Positions 1-8,565 of a stretch of 64,000 nt of DNA are shown here, piece after piece (the stretch's first letter is position 1; every line of letters begins with the position of its first letter). The stretch comes from Korobacter sp036501185 (GTDB lineage: Bacteria; Acidobacteriota; Terriglobia; Terriglobales; Acidobacteriaceae). The stretch spans positions 42,999-106,998 of the forward strand of contig DASYAU010000014.1 in assembly GCA_036501185.1 (NCBI GenBank), read 5' to 3'. Made by a program: the position numbers and the translations under genes. The notes beneath the pieces are model-generated. The model did no database searches, was not told the origin of the DNA, and saw only the letters and a program-made list of their open reading frames with translations.

Positions 1-92
1 CGACCACGGGCGCTTACTTCAAGGTAAGCGGCGTGGAAAGCCGGGAATGGAACGATCGGCGCGAGGAGTTTGGACCGATCTTCACGTTCTAG
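1..92 (+). CDS. C-terminal end of a protein truncated by the window edge; possible outer-membrane beta-barrel
   Basis: An open frame (codons in phase with position 3) runs in from the left edge and stops at TAG 90-92. Most third positions are G or C, as in the sure genes here, so I take it as the tail of a real gene. The visible 29 residues end in EEFGPIFTF; a C-terminal phenylalanine preceded by alternating hydrophobic residues is typical of outer-membrane beta-barrel proteins such as TonB-dependent receptors, but too little is visible to name the family. A strong terminator follows at 130-163, which fits the end of a transcription unit. Confidence 0.5.
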   Translation, partial: TTGAYFKVSGVESREWNDRREEFGPIFTF

Positions 93-129
93 TTGCAAAC
101 GTGCTGTTAGCGGAGCAATCTCACTGCGG

Positions 130-163
130 GGGATGGGCGGACTGTGTCTGCCCATTCCTCTTT
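130..163 (+). terminator. Rho-independent terminator before cstA
   Basis: A 12-bp stem (130-141 with 147-158, including two G-T wobble pairs) closes on a 5-nt loop and is followed by a short T-rich run. It lies between the truncated first gene and cstA. It also overlaps the most upstream possible start in the cstA frame (144), which argues for the later cstA start at 189. Confidence 0.7.
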
Positions 164-188
164 GCGCATGAGTTTACGGAGCGGCCTA

Positions 189-2048
189 ATGAATACATTA
201 CCCATCATGATTGGAGTGCTGTGCGTCTTCGCGCTGGCGTATCGGTATTACGCCGCGTTTCTTGCTGCGAAGGCGCTTGCCCTCGATGATCGTCGAATTA
301 CTCCTGCCCATGAACTTGAAGATGGGCATAACTATGTTCCTTCGCCGAAGTGGGTGCTATTTGGACACCACTTCGCAGCGATCGCCGGTGCGGGCCCGCT
401 GGTAGGGCCGACGCTGGCAGCACAGTTCGGGTTCGCGCCCGGATTAGTGTGGATCCTGTTCGGTGCGGTACTTGCGGGGTGCGTGCAGGACTTCATGGTG
501 CTGGTCGCTTCCTTCCGGCACAAGGGAAAGTCACTGGCGGAAGTGGCTCGTACCGAGATCAGTCCGTTCGCCGGATTAGTGGCGATGATCGCAGTGCTGT
601 TCATCCTGCTGGTTACGCTGGCGGGATTGGGCATCGTGGTGGTGAATGCACTGTCGAACAGCCCATGGGGCGTTTTCACGATCGGGATGACGGTCCCAAT
701 CGCAATCCTGATGGGACTGTATATGTTCAAGAGCTCGCCCGGGCAGATCCGGGTAGCCGTGCCGAGTGTTGCGGGTGTGATCCTGCTGATCGCGGCGCTG
801 ATTGGCGGCCATGCTTTTGCGCAGTCGTCGCATGCGGGTGCGTTGGTCTTCAGCCCGCACCAGATCACGATCCTGATGGCGATTTATGGGTTCGTGGCTT
901 CGATTCTGCCGGTGTGGCTGCTGCTTGAGCCACGCGATTACCTGTCGACGTATGTGAAGCTCGGCACGATCGCGATCCTGATCATCGGCGTGTTTATCGT
1001 GCATCCGAACATTCAGTTCCCAGCGATCACGCCGTACATTCACGGCGGCGGACCGATTATCAAAGGCAAGCTGTTTCCATTCCTTTTTGTGACTATCGCC
1101 TGTGGCGCGATTTCGGGTTTCCACTCGCTGGTTGCGTCAGGCACCACACCTAAGATGATCGACAAGGAAAGCGACGCGCGGTTCATTGGCTATGGCGCGA
1201 TGCTTTGCGAAGGTTTGGTCGGCGTTCTCGCGCTGATCGCCGCTTGCTCGATGTTCCAGGGCGATTATTTTGCCATCAACACGGCCCCGGCAGTGTTCGC
1301 TAAACTTGGACTGCACACGGTGAACCTCGACATGTTTTCGCAGGAAGTGGGCGAGAAACTGGCAGGTCGGACGGGTGGAGCGGTTTCACTCGCCATCGGC
1401 ATGGCGCAGATCTTCAAAGGCCTGCCCGGCATGAGCAAACTGATGGGCTACTGGTACCACTATGCCATCATGTTCGAGGCGCTGTTCATTCTTACGACGG
1501 TAGATACCGGCACGCGCGTGGCGCGTTACGTGATGCACGAACTACTCGGCAAAGCGTACAAGCCATTTTCCGACCAGAAGTGGTGGCCGGGAACGATCGC
1601 GACGACCACGCTGGTGTGCTTCGGATGGGGATACCTGATCTATACGGGCAACATTTCGACCATCTGGCCGCTGTTCGGTACCGGCAACCAGTTGCTGGCG
1701 ACGATTGCGTTGGCGGTGACCACTACGTTCCTCATCAATATGGGGAAGGCGAAGTATGCGTGGTTCACGTTTATCCCAATGTGTTTTGTCGGGGTGACGA
1801 CGCTGACGGCGGGGGTGGAGTCGGTGCGGAACATCTTCTGGCCACTCACAAAAGTGCCGAAGACGGCGTTCCAGGGCTACCTGGATTCGACGCTGATGGT
1901 GATCTTCATCGTTGGTGTGGTGTTGGTTGTATTCGACGCTACGCGGCGATGGATTGCGGTGCTAAATGGAGCGGCGATTCCGAAGGAAGCGTTCGGGCCT
2001 CCGGAGGTGGACTTGGCGAAGCGGGCGGTACCGGCTGCCAGCCGTTAA
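189..2048 (+). CDS. cstA: Carbon starvation protein CstA family transporter
   Basis: This 619-residue polytopic inner-membrane protein belongs to the CstA family, known for uptake of peptides and/or pyruvate, often when preferred carbon is exhausted. Hydrophobic segments fill the whole length, and the N-terminal part carries the family signature (PSPKWVLFGHHFAAIAGAGP, then a conserved GPTLAAQFG). Start 189 is chosen because GGAG lies 7 nt upstream and the protein then opens with a membrane segment; the frame is open back to 144, but that start lies inside a terminator hairpin. A terminator follows directly. The lactate operon begins 1 kb downstream, so pyruvate or lactate use is a plausible shared theme, but substrate is not readable from sequence. 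Confidence 0.93.
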   Translation: MNTLPIMIGVLCVFALAYRYYAAFLAAKALALDDRRITPAHELEDGHNYVPSPKWVLFGHHFAAIAGAGPLVGPTLAAQFGFAPGLVWILFGAVLAGCVQDFMVLVASFRHKGKSLAEVARTEISPFAGLVAMIAVLFILLVTLAGLGIVVVNALSNSPWGVFTIGMTVPIAILMGLYMFKSSPGQIRVAVPSVAGVILLIAALIGGHAFAQSSHAGALVFSPHQITILMAIYGFVASILPVWLLLEPRDYLSTYVKLGTIAILIIGVFIVHPNIQFPAITPYIHGGGPIIKGKLFPFLFVTIACGAISGFHSLVASGTTPKMIDKESDARFIGYGAMLCEGLVGVLALIAACSMFQGDYFAINTAPAVFAKLGLHTVNLDMFSQEVGEKLAGRTGGAVSLAIGMAQIFKGLPGMSKLMGYWYHYAIMFEALFILTTVDTGTRVARYVMHELLGKAYKPFSDQKWWPGTIATTTLVCFGWGYLIYTGNISTIWPLFGTGNQLLATIALAVTTTFLINMGKAKYAWFTFIPMCFVGVTTLTAGVESVRNIFWPLTKVPKTAFQGYLDSTLMVIFIVGVVLVVFDATRRWIAVLNGAAIPKEAFGPPEVDLAKRAVPAASR

Positions 2049-2057
2049 AACAAATAC

Positions 2058-2096
2058 ATCCCACCCGGCCAGTGGAGCGGGTGGGATTTTTATTTT
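2058..2096. terminator. Bidirectional terminator between cstA and the P460 gene
   Basis: A perfect 10-bp stem, ATCCCACCCG (2058-2067) with CGGGTGGGAT (2078-2087), is followed on the plus strand by a T-rich tract to 2096. On the minus strand it is followed by GTATTTGTTTT, so it can serve both cstA and the convergent gene ending at 2123. Confidence 0.88.
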
Positions 2097-2122
2097 GGGT
2101 ATGCGGAGCGATTTGTCGATCA

Positions 2123-2746
2123 TCACTTCGCATCCTGAACCTGCTCGCGGGCTTCGTTGTACGTCCCGAATTGTTTAGCGATCGGCTTGAGCGTGGGATA
2201 AAACTGCACGAATGTGTGTTCAACCGCAGCGTGCTCATTATGACAGGACAAACACGGGTTTCCTTTCGGCATGGCTTCCGCTGGTTTGCCATCGCTCGGA
2301 TTAAAGATGTAGTACGCCCATTGATCAGGATTGTGAGAGGAGTCCTTCACCTCGACCACGAGGCCCTTCAGGTCGGACTGAAAATGTCCGGTTTTATTGA
2401 TCGAGCCTTTGCTCCGCGCGTCGCGCTCGTCGATCACGAACATGCTGAGCTCCGGCCATTTGCCGGAATGCATAAATGCGTCATAGGCCCAGCGCTGCAC
2501 AAAAACGTTGGTGAACAATTCATGACTACCGGGAGCAGGACTGTAATTCATCCCGTAGCCGGCGGAGAGGAACATCCACTCGCGGTAGTCAGATGGCAGT
2601 TGAAGTTGGCCTTTCTCGTCGTAGTGAGGTTTCGGCGACTTCTGATCGGGACCAGCTGCCATCGATGTCCGGCTGGCGCCCAAGCTTACGATCAAGCAGA
2701 ACAAGAACGAGAAGGTAACCGTTCGGACAATGAATTTCGTTTTCAT
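2123..2746 (-). CDS. Secreted cytochrome P460-like c-type heme protein
   Basis: A 207-residue protein with an N-terminal signal peptide (positive MKTKF start, hydrophobic core, Ala-rich cleavage region near residue 31). The mature part matches the cytochrome P460 domain layout: an early YREWMFLSAGYGMNY segment, a central acidic/aromatic part with WAYYIF, and one c-type heme site CLSCH near the C-terminus (about residue 168). P460 proteins are periplasmic monoheme cytochromes that act on hydroxylamine or nitric oxide in some bacteria; many soil homologues have no known role. The purine-rich AAAGGGTGAC precedes the ATG. It is convergent with cstA and divergent from the lactate permease, so it may be a single-gene unit. 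Confidence 0.8.
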   Translation of the reverse strand: MKTKFIVRTVTFSFLFCLIVSLGASRTSMAAGPDQKSPKPHYDEKGQLQLPSDYREWMFLSAGYGMNYSPAPGSHELFTNVFVQRWAYDAFMHSGKWPELSMFVIDERDARSKGSINKTGHFQSDLKGLVVEVKDSSHNPDQWAYYIFNPSDGKPAEAMPKGNPCLSCHNEHAAVEHTFVQFYPTLKPIAKQFGTYNEAREQVQDAK

Positions 2747-2913
2747 GTCACCCTTTCAAAGTTTCTGCTTTGGACGTGAAAACGTTAGCAGAAGTACCAG
2801 CGGGGATGAAATTCTGGTGGGGCGGAATTACGGCAGGAGCGTCGCGAACCAGATCTTGCCCAGAGGCAGATTCGAGCCGCCTTCACATTGATACTCATCG
2901 ATTTGGTGCGGTT

Positions 2914-2933
2914 CCTCACCTCGGGCTGTGAGG
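2914..2933. repeat. Small inverted repeat in the P460/lctP divergent region
   Basis: CCTCAC (2914-2919) and GTGAGG (2928-2933) form a 6-bp perfect dyad with an 8-nt spacer. The 302-bp region between the divergent starts (2747-3048) contains no gene that I can support; this dyad is the only obvious symmetric site and could be an operator, but the match is short enough to be chance. Confidence 0.3.
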
Positions 2934-3048
2934 CGTGTCACATATCTCCGTACAGCGGACAAACGACAATCGGGAAGCTGCCGGTGTGCGCTTAAGGCTG
3001 AATTCACCGACCCCGGCGCTGCATATTTAGTCGAGGTTGGAGGCATTC

Positions 3049-4863
3049 ATGTCCGCTACCGCTGCCCCTCCGCCAGTCGCGAAAGCGGCTGCCGCCAAGG
3101 ACGCGCAACCCCCGAAGTCATCTTCCTTCAAATCCATTCTCGGTGTTATCGCCGTTGCCGCGATTGTGATCGGCGCGATCATCCTGCTGAAGACGGCGAC
3201 GCCGGAGAAGTGGCAGCAGGGCTACGATCCGCTTGGCCACTGGTGGCTGTCGACGCTGTGCGCCGCGCTGCCGATCGTGGTACTGCTGGGCAGCCTGGCG
3301 ATCTTTGAGGTCAAGGCGCACTTCGCGGCGCTGTTGGGGCTTCTCACCGCGCTCCTCGTTGCCGTCGGGATTTTCCATATGCCATTGAAACTCGGGCTCG
3401 TGACTGCGACGTATGGCGCTGGTTACGGTTTGTTTCCCATCGGCTGGATCATTCTCAATGTCATCTTTATGTACCAACTGACGAACGAGACCGGCAAGTT
3501 CAAGGTGCTGCAAGAGAGCATGATGGGCATCACCCAGGACCGCCGGTTGCAGTTGCTGCTGATCGCGTTCTGCTTCGGCGCGTTCTTCGAGGGCGCATCG
3601 GGATTCGGAACGCCGGTCGCTGTAACGGCCGCGATTCTGATTGGGTTGGGATTCCGTCCGTTGCAGGCTTCGGGCTTGTCGCTGATTGCGAACACAGCTC
3701 CAGTGGCGTTTGGCGCGCTGGGCATTCCGATCATAGCGTTGAGCGGCGTGACCGGCATGGATCCGAAAATCCTGGGCGCGAACATTGGCTGGATACTGAC
3801 TCCGTTCTGCTTGTTGGTGCCGTTCTGGCTGATATGGGCATTTGCCGGGTTCAAGGGGATGGTGGAGATCTGGCCTGCGATTCTGGTTGCCGGTGGAAGC
3901 TTTGCACTGACCCAACTGCTGATGGCGCTCTTCCATGGGCCGTGGTTGGTAGATATCGTTGCTTCAGTAGTTTCGATGATATTGCTCATCGGATTCTTGA
4001 AGATTTGGCACCCTAAGAAGATCTGGAGTTTGGAGCACGAAGACCAGAACCGCGACACTACCAAGGGCCACAGCCGAACCACAGGAGAAGTGGTAGCTGC
4101 GTGGACGCCGTGGGTGATCCTGAGCGTGGCGGTGTTCACATGGGGATCGCAAAAGGGCAAGACCTTTCTCAACACCCTGGCGATTGGCGGGCATAAGTTC
4201 ACGCTGCTGAACTTTCCGGTGACGGTGATCCACAACATGATTTCGCGTATGCCACCGGTGGTGGGGAAACCGACTCCGGAGCCGGCGATCTTTGCATTGA
4301 ACTGGCTTTCGGCCACGGGCTCGGGCATTTTGCTGGCCGGGATTCTGTCGGGCTTCATCATGGGCTGCGGTCCGCTGACGATTGCGAAGGTGTATGGCAA
4401 GACGATCTGGAAGGTCCGCTACTCGATGATGACGATTGCGTGCATGCTTGGACTCGGCTTCCTCACCCGTTATTCCGGCGTGGATGCGACCATGGGCTTG
4501 GCATTCGCACGGACGGGCGCACTGTATCCGTTCTTTGGCACCATGCTTGGGTGGTTGGGTGTGGCGCTGACGGGTTCCGATACGTCGTCGAACGTGCTGT
4601 TCGGCAGCTTGCAGAAGATCACCGCGCAGCAGATCCACATTCAGCCGACGCTGATGGCTTCCGCCAACAGCGCGGGCGGCGTGATGGGCAAGATGATCGA
4701 CGCGCAAAGCATCGTGGTGGCGAGTACAGCAACGCAATGGTACGGACATGAAGGCGATATTTTGCGGTACGTTTTCTTCCACAGCATTGCGCTCGCGGCA
4801 CTGTGCGGCATCATGGTGTTCCTGATGGCGTACGTAGCTCCTTTTACCCACCTGGTGCATTGA
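3049..4863 (+). CDS. lctP: L-lactate permease (LctP/LldP family)
   Basis: A 604-residue polytopic membrane protein of the lactate permease family, a lactate/proton symporter. The FCFGAFFEGASGFGTPVAVT segment and the later GSDTSSNVLFGSLQ segment are family hallmarks. It is somewhat longer than typical members (about 550-560) because of an Ala/Pro/Lys-rich cytoplasmic N-terminal tail of about 30 residues and a loop before the C-terminal half. Start 3049 is chosen because GGAGG (3039-3043) is 5 nt upstream; a TTG four codons earlier is in the same frame but overlaps this ribosome site. It heads the cluster with dld and lldEFG, which fixes the substrate as lactate with good probability. Confidence 0.95.
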   Translation: MSATAAPPPVAKAAAAKDAQPPKSSSFKSILGVIAVAAIVIGAIILLKTATPEKWQQGYDPLGHWWLSTLCAALPIVVLLGSLAIFEVKAHFAALLGLLTALLVAVGIFHMPLKLGLVTATYGAGYGLFPIGWIILNVIFMYQLTNETGKFKVLQESMMGITQDRRLQLLLIAFCFGAFFEGASGFGTPVAVTAAILIGLGFRPLQASGLSLIANTAPVAFGALGIPIIALSGVTGMDPKILGANIGWILTPFCLLVPFWLIWAFAGFKGMVEIWPAILVAGGSFALTQLLMALFHGPWLVDIVASVVSMILLIGFLKIWHPKKIWSLEHEDQNRDTTKGHSRTTGEVVAAWTPWVILSVAVFTWGSQKGKTFLNTLAIGGHKFTLLNFPVTVIHNMISRMPPVVGKPTPEPAIFALNWLSATGSGILLAGILSGFIMGCGPLTIAKVYGKTIWKVRYSMMTIACMLGLGFLTRYSGVDATMGLAFARTGALYPFFGTMLGWLGVALTGSDTSSNVLFGSLQKITAQQIHIQPTLMASANSAGGVMGKMIDAQSIVVASTATQWYGHEGDILRYVFFHSIALAALCGIMVFLMAYVAPFTHLVH

Positions 4864-4873
4864 TCCAGGTATA

Positions 4874-4936
4874 AGCTGGTGGCTAGGTTGATCCCGAGAG
4901 GGAAATTGCTCCAGCCAGAGCGCCTGGCCACCAGTT
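4874..4936 (+). promoter_or_regulatory. Predicted three-way-junction RNA element between lctP and dld
   Basis: The 103-bp gap between lctP and dld contains an outer stem of 12 consecutive pairs, 4876-4887 with 4923-4934 (one T-G wobble), extendable by two outer pairs. Inside lie two further hairpins: TCCC-GAGA-GGGA (4892-4903, a GNRA-type tetraloop) and GCTC-CAGCCA-GAGC (4908-4921). No T-tract follows, so it is not a classical terminator. The pairings are read directly; function is inference. It could protect or separate the permease and dehydrogenase parts of the message, or be a ligand- or protein-binding leader. The folding was done by hand. Confidence 0.45.
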
Positions 4937-4966
4937 AACTCGAATACGAGGCGTCACGGAGAAGAA

Positions 4967-7834
4967 ATGGCCACGATTGTCACTGCGCCATCGAAACTGA
5001 ACACCCAGCAATTGCAGCAACTCCTCGGCGGAATTGTTGACGCTAATCGCATTCTCACGCGGCCTATCGATCGCATTGCGTATGCGTCGGACGGAAGCTT
5101 CTATCGGCTGATCCCCGAGGCGGTGGTGCACGCCAAGGGAGTGGAGGAGATCCAGAATCTCTTTCGGTTCAGCCACGAGCACGAGATCCCGATCACATTT
5201 CGCGCGGCGGGCACGAGCCTTTCGGGGCAGTCGATTTCCGACGGCCTGCTGGTGGATGTGGCGCGGCACTGGCGACAGGCGGAAGTCCGCGACGGCGGGA
5301 AGAGCTTCTGGGCGCAGCCGGGATTGATCGGTGCGCGAGCGAATCAATTTCTTTCGCCATACAAATGTAAGATCGGGCCGGACCCGGCTTCGATTTCCAC
5401 GTGCACGATCGGCGGCATCCTCTCCAACAATTCAAGCGGCATGTGCTGTGGGGTGGAGCAGAACGCATATCACACGCTGCAGTCGCTGAAGTTCGTCCTG
5501 CCCTCGGGGACGGTGATCGATACCCGCGATCCGAACGCCGATGCAATCTTTCATGCACGCGAGCCGGAACTGGCGCGAGGCATTCTGGAACTGAAAGCGA
5601 GAATCGAGTCAAACAGCGCGCTGCGCGAACGCATTCGCAATAAGTACCGCATGAAGAACACCTGCGGGTACGGACTGAATGCATTCATTGACTTCGATAA
5701 AGCGGTAGATATTTTCCAGCACGTGCTCATCGGCTCCGAAGGCACGTTGGCGTTTATCGCCGAAGCCATTCTCAACACGGTTCCGGACCTGCCGGTGAAG
5801 TACACGGGGCTGCTGCTATTTCCGGATTTGTATGCAGCGTCGGCTTCGATCGTTCCACTGCGAAAAGCGGGCGCGAAGGCGCTGGAGATCATGGACCGCG
5901 CATCACTGCGGTCGGTGGAAGACCAGCCAGGAGTTCCGGGGACACTGAAGGCACTGAGCGGAGGCGCAGCGGGATTGCTCGTGGAATTCCAGTCGGCCGA
6001 GACAGCGCAACGGCGCGAACTGGAAGAACTCGCGCGGGATGCGAGCAGTGCGCTGCAGCTAGTGGAATCGCCGATGTGGACGCACGACGCTACGGAGCAG
6101 GCACTGTTGTGGAAGATTCGAGCAGGAATGTTCCCATCGGTGGGCTCGGTGCGGAAGAGTGGCACGACGGTGATCATCGAGGACGTGGCGTTCCCGATCG
6201 AGCGGCTGGCCGATGCGGCGATCGACCTCACGGGCGTCTTCAAGAGACACGAGTACCACAACGCGATCATCTTCGGTCATGCGAAAGACGGCAACCTGCA
6301 TTTCGTGATCACGCAGTCATTCAATGAGCAAGCGGCCGTCGATCACTATGCGCGGTTTATCGACGATGTAGTGGCGCTGGTGGTGAACCGATACGACGGC
6401 GCGATCAAGGCGGAGCACGGGACCGGTCGGAACATGGCTCCCTTTGTCCAGACGGAATGGGGCCGGGACGCCTACGAAATCATGCGGCGGTTGAAGGAGC
6501 TGTGCGATCCGCACAATCTTCTGAACCCAGGCGTGGTGATCAATTCGGATCCCAAGGCGCATTTGGCGAACTTGAAGCAGTTGCCGTCTGTAGAGCCGGA
6601 AGTGGATAAGTGCATTGAGTGCGGTTTCTGTGAGCCGAAGTGCCCGAGCCGCGAGCTGACGCTGACGCCGCGACAAAGAATTGTGGTACGTCGGGAGATG
6701 GCGCGTGTGCAACAGAACGGGAACGAAGATTCCGAACTCTATTACGCGCTGGACAAAGAATTTCCGTACATGGCGCTCGATACATGCGCGGCCGATGGGC
6801 TGTGCGCGACAGCGTGCCCGGTGAGCATCGATACCGGGTCGCTGGTGAAACGATTCCGGCGGATCCGTCATACGGAGACCGAGCACGAGTGGTCGGTGCG
6901 GATTGCGAAAGATTTCCACCTGACGGAAATCGCGGTGCGTTGGGGATTACGGTTAGGGCATCTGACGCAGGCGGTGCTGGGTTCGAAGGCCATGGTGGGA
7001 ATCACGAAAATGCTGCGCCGGAAACTGGGCGATGCGGTGCCGGTGTGGTTTGATGACACGCCGATGGCGGCAAAGTCGCTGCCGAGAACGCGCAAAGAGG
7101 CAGCCGCGGCCGTCTATTATCCGAGCTGCGTATCACGAACCATGGGGAGGCTTCCGATAGAAGAGAAAGATCGCTCCGTGATGGAAGTTTTCGTGACTGT
7201 GGCGGAACGAGCGGGCACGCCCGTCTACATCCCGCACGATGTGAAGGGGACGTGCTGCGGGACGCCGTTTTCATCGAAGGGATACGACAGGGCGCACAAG
7301 ATCCTGGTCAACGAAGCCATGGAAAAGTTCTGGAGATGGACGGAGCAGGGCAAGTTGCCGGTGGTGGTTGATACAAGCCCGTGTACGTACGGGTTCCTGA
7401 ATTCGCGGCCGTACCTGACGCCGGAGAACCAGCAGAAATTCGACAAGTTGAAGATCGTCGACTCGATCGATTTCGTGGCCGAGGTGGTGTTGCCCAAGCT
7501 GACGGTGAAGAAGAAGACGAATTCGGCGGCGCTGCATCCGGTATGTTCGGTCACGAAGATGGGGCTGACACCGAAGCTGCAGAAGATTGCTGAAGCGTGC
7601 AGTGAATCGGTGACGGTTCCGCCTTCCGCGGGATGCTGCGGATTTGCGGGTGACCGCGGGTTCCTGGTGCCGGAGCTTACAGCCTCGGCAACGAAGCAAG
7701 AAGCGATCGAGGTCACGGCGAAGCATCATGAAGGATATTTTTCGAGCAGCCGGACCTGCGAAGTGGGCATGACGCGCTCCACGGGCGAGGTTTATCGCTC
7801 TTATCTGTACTTACTAGAAAAGGTGAGTCGCTGA
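4967..7834 (+). CDS. dld: FAD-linked D-lactate dehydrogenase with Fe-S and CCG domains (Dld-II type)
   Basis: A 955-residue fusion enzyme. Residues 1 to about 530 form an FAD-binding oxidase of the GlcD/VAO type (FRAAGTSLSGQS near residue 85 for FAD, and the C-terminal KAEHGTGRNMAPF motif). A ferredoxin-like part follows (CIECGFCEPKCPS near 548, CAADGLCATACPVS near 606), then a CCG heterodisulfide-reductase-like domain (GTCCGTPF near 763, AGCCGFAGDRG near 889). This architecture matches the quinone-linked D-lactate dehydrogenase Dld-II described in Shewanella, where it also neighbours a lactate permease and lldEFG. GGAGA precedes the ATG. The stop overlaps lldE by one base (TGATG), indicating translational coupling. 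A glycolate or 2-hydroxyglutarate oxidase is the main alternative, but context favours D-lactate. Confidence 0.9.
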   Translation: MATIVTAPSKLNTQQLQQLLGGIVDANRILTRPIDRIAYASDGSFYRLIPEAVVHAKGVEEIQNLFRFSHEHEIPITFRAAGTSLSGQSISDGLLVDVARHWRQAEVRDGGKSFWAQPGLIGARANQFLSPYKCKIGPDPASISTCTIGGILSNNSSGMCCGVEQNAYHTLQSLKFVLPSGTVIDTRDPNADAIFHAREPELARGILELKARIESNSALRERIRNKYRMKNTCGYGLNAFIDFDKAVDIFQHVLIGSEGTLAFIAEAILNTVPDLPVKYTGLLLFPDLYAASASIVPLRKAGAKALEIMDRASLRSVEDQPGVPGTLKALSGGAAGLLVEFQSAETAQRRELEELARDASSALQLVESPMWTHDATEQALLWKIRAGMFPSVGSVRKSGTTVIIEDVAFPIERLADAAIDLTGVFKRHEYHNAIIFGHAKDGNLHFVITQSFNEQAAVDHYARFIDDVVALVVNRYDGAIKAEHGTGRNMAPFVQTEWGRDAYEIMRRLKELCDPHNLLNPGVVINSDPKAHLANLKQLPSVEPEVDKCIECGFCEPKCPSRELTLTPRQRIVVRREMARVQQNGNEDSELYYALDKEFPYMALDTCAADGLCATACPVSIDTGSLVKRFRRIRHTETEHEWSVRIAKDFHLTEIAVRWGLRLGHLTQAVLGSKAMVGITKMLRRKLGDAVPVWFDDTPMAAKSLPRTRKEAAAAVYYPSCVSRTMGRLPIEEKDRSVMEVFVTVAERAGTPVYIPHDVKGTCCGTPFSSKGYDRAHKILVNEAMEKFWRWTEQGKLPVVVDTSPCTYGFLNSRPYLTPENQQKFDKLKIVDSIDFVAEVVLPKLTVKKKTNSAALHPVCSVTKMGLTPKLQKIAEACSESVTVPPSAGCCGFAGDRGFLVPELTASATKQEAIEVTAKHHEGYFSSSRTCEVGMTRSTGEVYRSYLYLLEKVSR

Positions 7835-8565
7835 TGGATAAGCGAGTCGCACTGTTTATTCCTTGCTTCGTGGACCAGATGCAGCCGCAGGTGGGACTCG
7901 ATACTGTGAAGGTGCTGCGGCGGTTGAGTTTTCAAGTCGAATACCCCGAAGACCAAACATGCTGCGGGCAGCCGGCGTTTAATACCGGGCAGTGGGATTC
8001 GGCGCGGCCCTGCGCTGAGCATTTCGTGAATGTTTTCAAAGCTTTTAGCCAGATTGTTTGCCCGTCGGGCTCATGCACCAGCATGGTGCGTACGCATTAT
8101 CCCGAACTCCTGAAGCAGAGCGTGCTCCACGAAGAGGCGGTCGCCGTCGGCTCGCGAACGTTCGAGCTTTCGGAGTTCCTGGTGCGGGTGGCAGGTGTGA
8201 GCGATGTTGGCGCGGAGTTTCGGCACTCGGTGACGTACCATCCATCGTGCCATGCAACGCGGGAACTCGGGATTTACGATGAGCCGATCAGCCTGCTGCA
8301 GAAGGTGAAGGGACTCGACTTGCGGCTGATGCCGAATGCGAACGAGTGCTGCGGGTTTGGCGGCATGTTCTCGACGAAATTCGGAATGGTGTCGTCGGCG
8401 ATGGCCGAGACGAAGATTGCGAATATCGAGGCAACGCAGGCTGAATACGTGACGGCGGTGGACCCGAGCTGCCTGATGCATTTGGATGGCGTACTGCGAT
8501 TCCAGAAGCACACGCCAAAGGTGATCCACCTTGCAAGCATTCTCGCGTCGGAGGCTTCATTATGA
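7834..8565 (+). CDS. lldE: L-lactate dehydrogenase complex protein LldE (CCG-domain Fe-S subunit)
   Basis: This 243-residue protein has two cysteine-rich CCG domains: DQTCCGQPAFNTG and CPSGSCTSMV in the first half, YHPSCHATRELG and ANECCGFGGMFS in the second. This is the layout of LldE/LutA, the subunit that with LldF and LldG oxidises L-lactate to pyruvate, passing electrons toward the quinone pool. The ATG overlaps the dld stop by one base and its own stop overlaps the lldF start (ATGA), so dld-lldE-lldF are translationally coupled. Length and motif order are normal for the family. Confidence 0.95.
   Translation: MDKRVALFIPCFVDQMQPQVGLDTVKVLRRLSFQVEYPEDQTCCGQPAFNTGQWDSARPCAEHFVNVFKAFSQIVCPSGSCTSMVRTHYPELLKQSVLHEEAVAVGSRTFELSEFLVRVAGVSDVGAEFRHSVTYHPSCHATRELGIYDEPISLLQKVKGLDLRLMPNANECCGFGGMFSTKFGMVSSAMAETKIANIEATQAEYVTAVDPSCLMHLDGVLRFQKHTPKVIHLASILASEASL

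Noticed and set aside
1580..2779. A 399-codon plus-strand frame across the end of cstA and the P460 gene
   Set aside because: It runs through a bidirectional terminator, and both true genes have strong family evidence in other frames.
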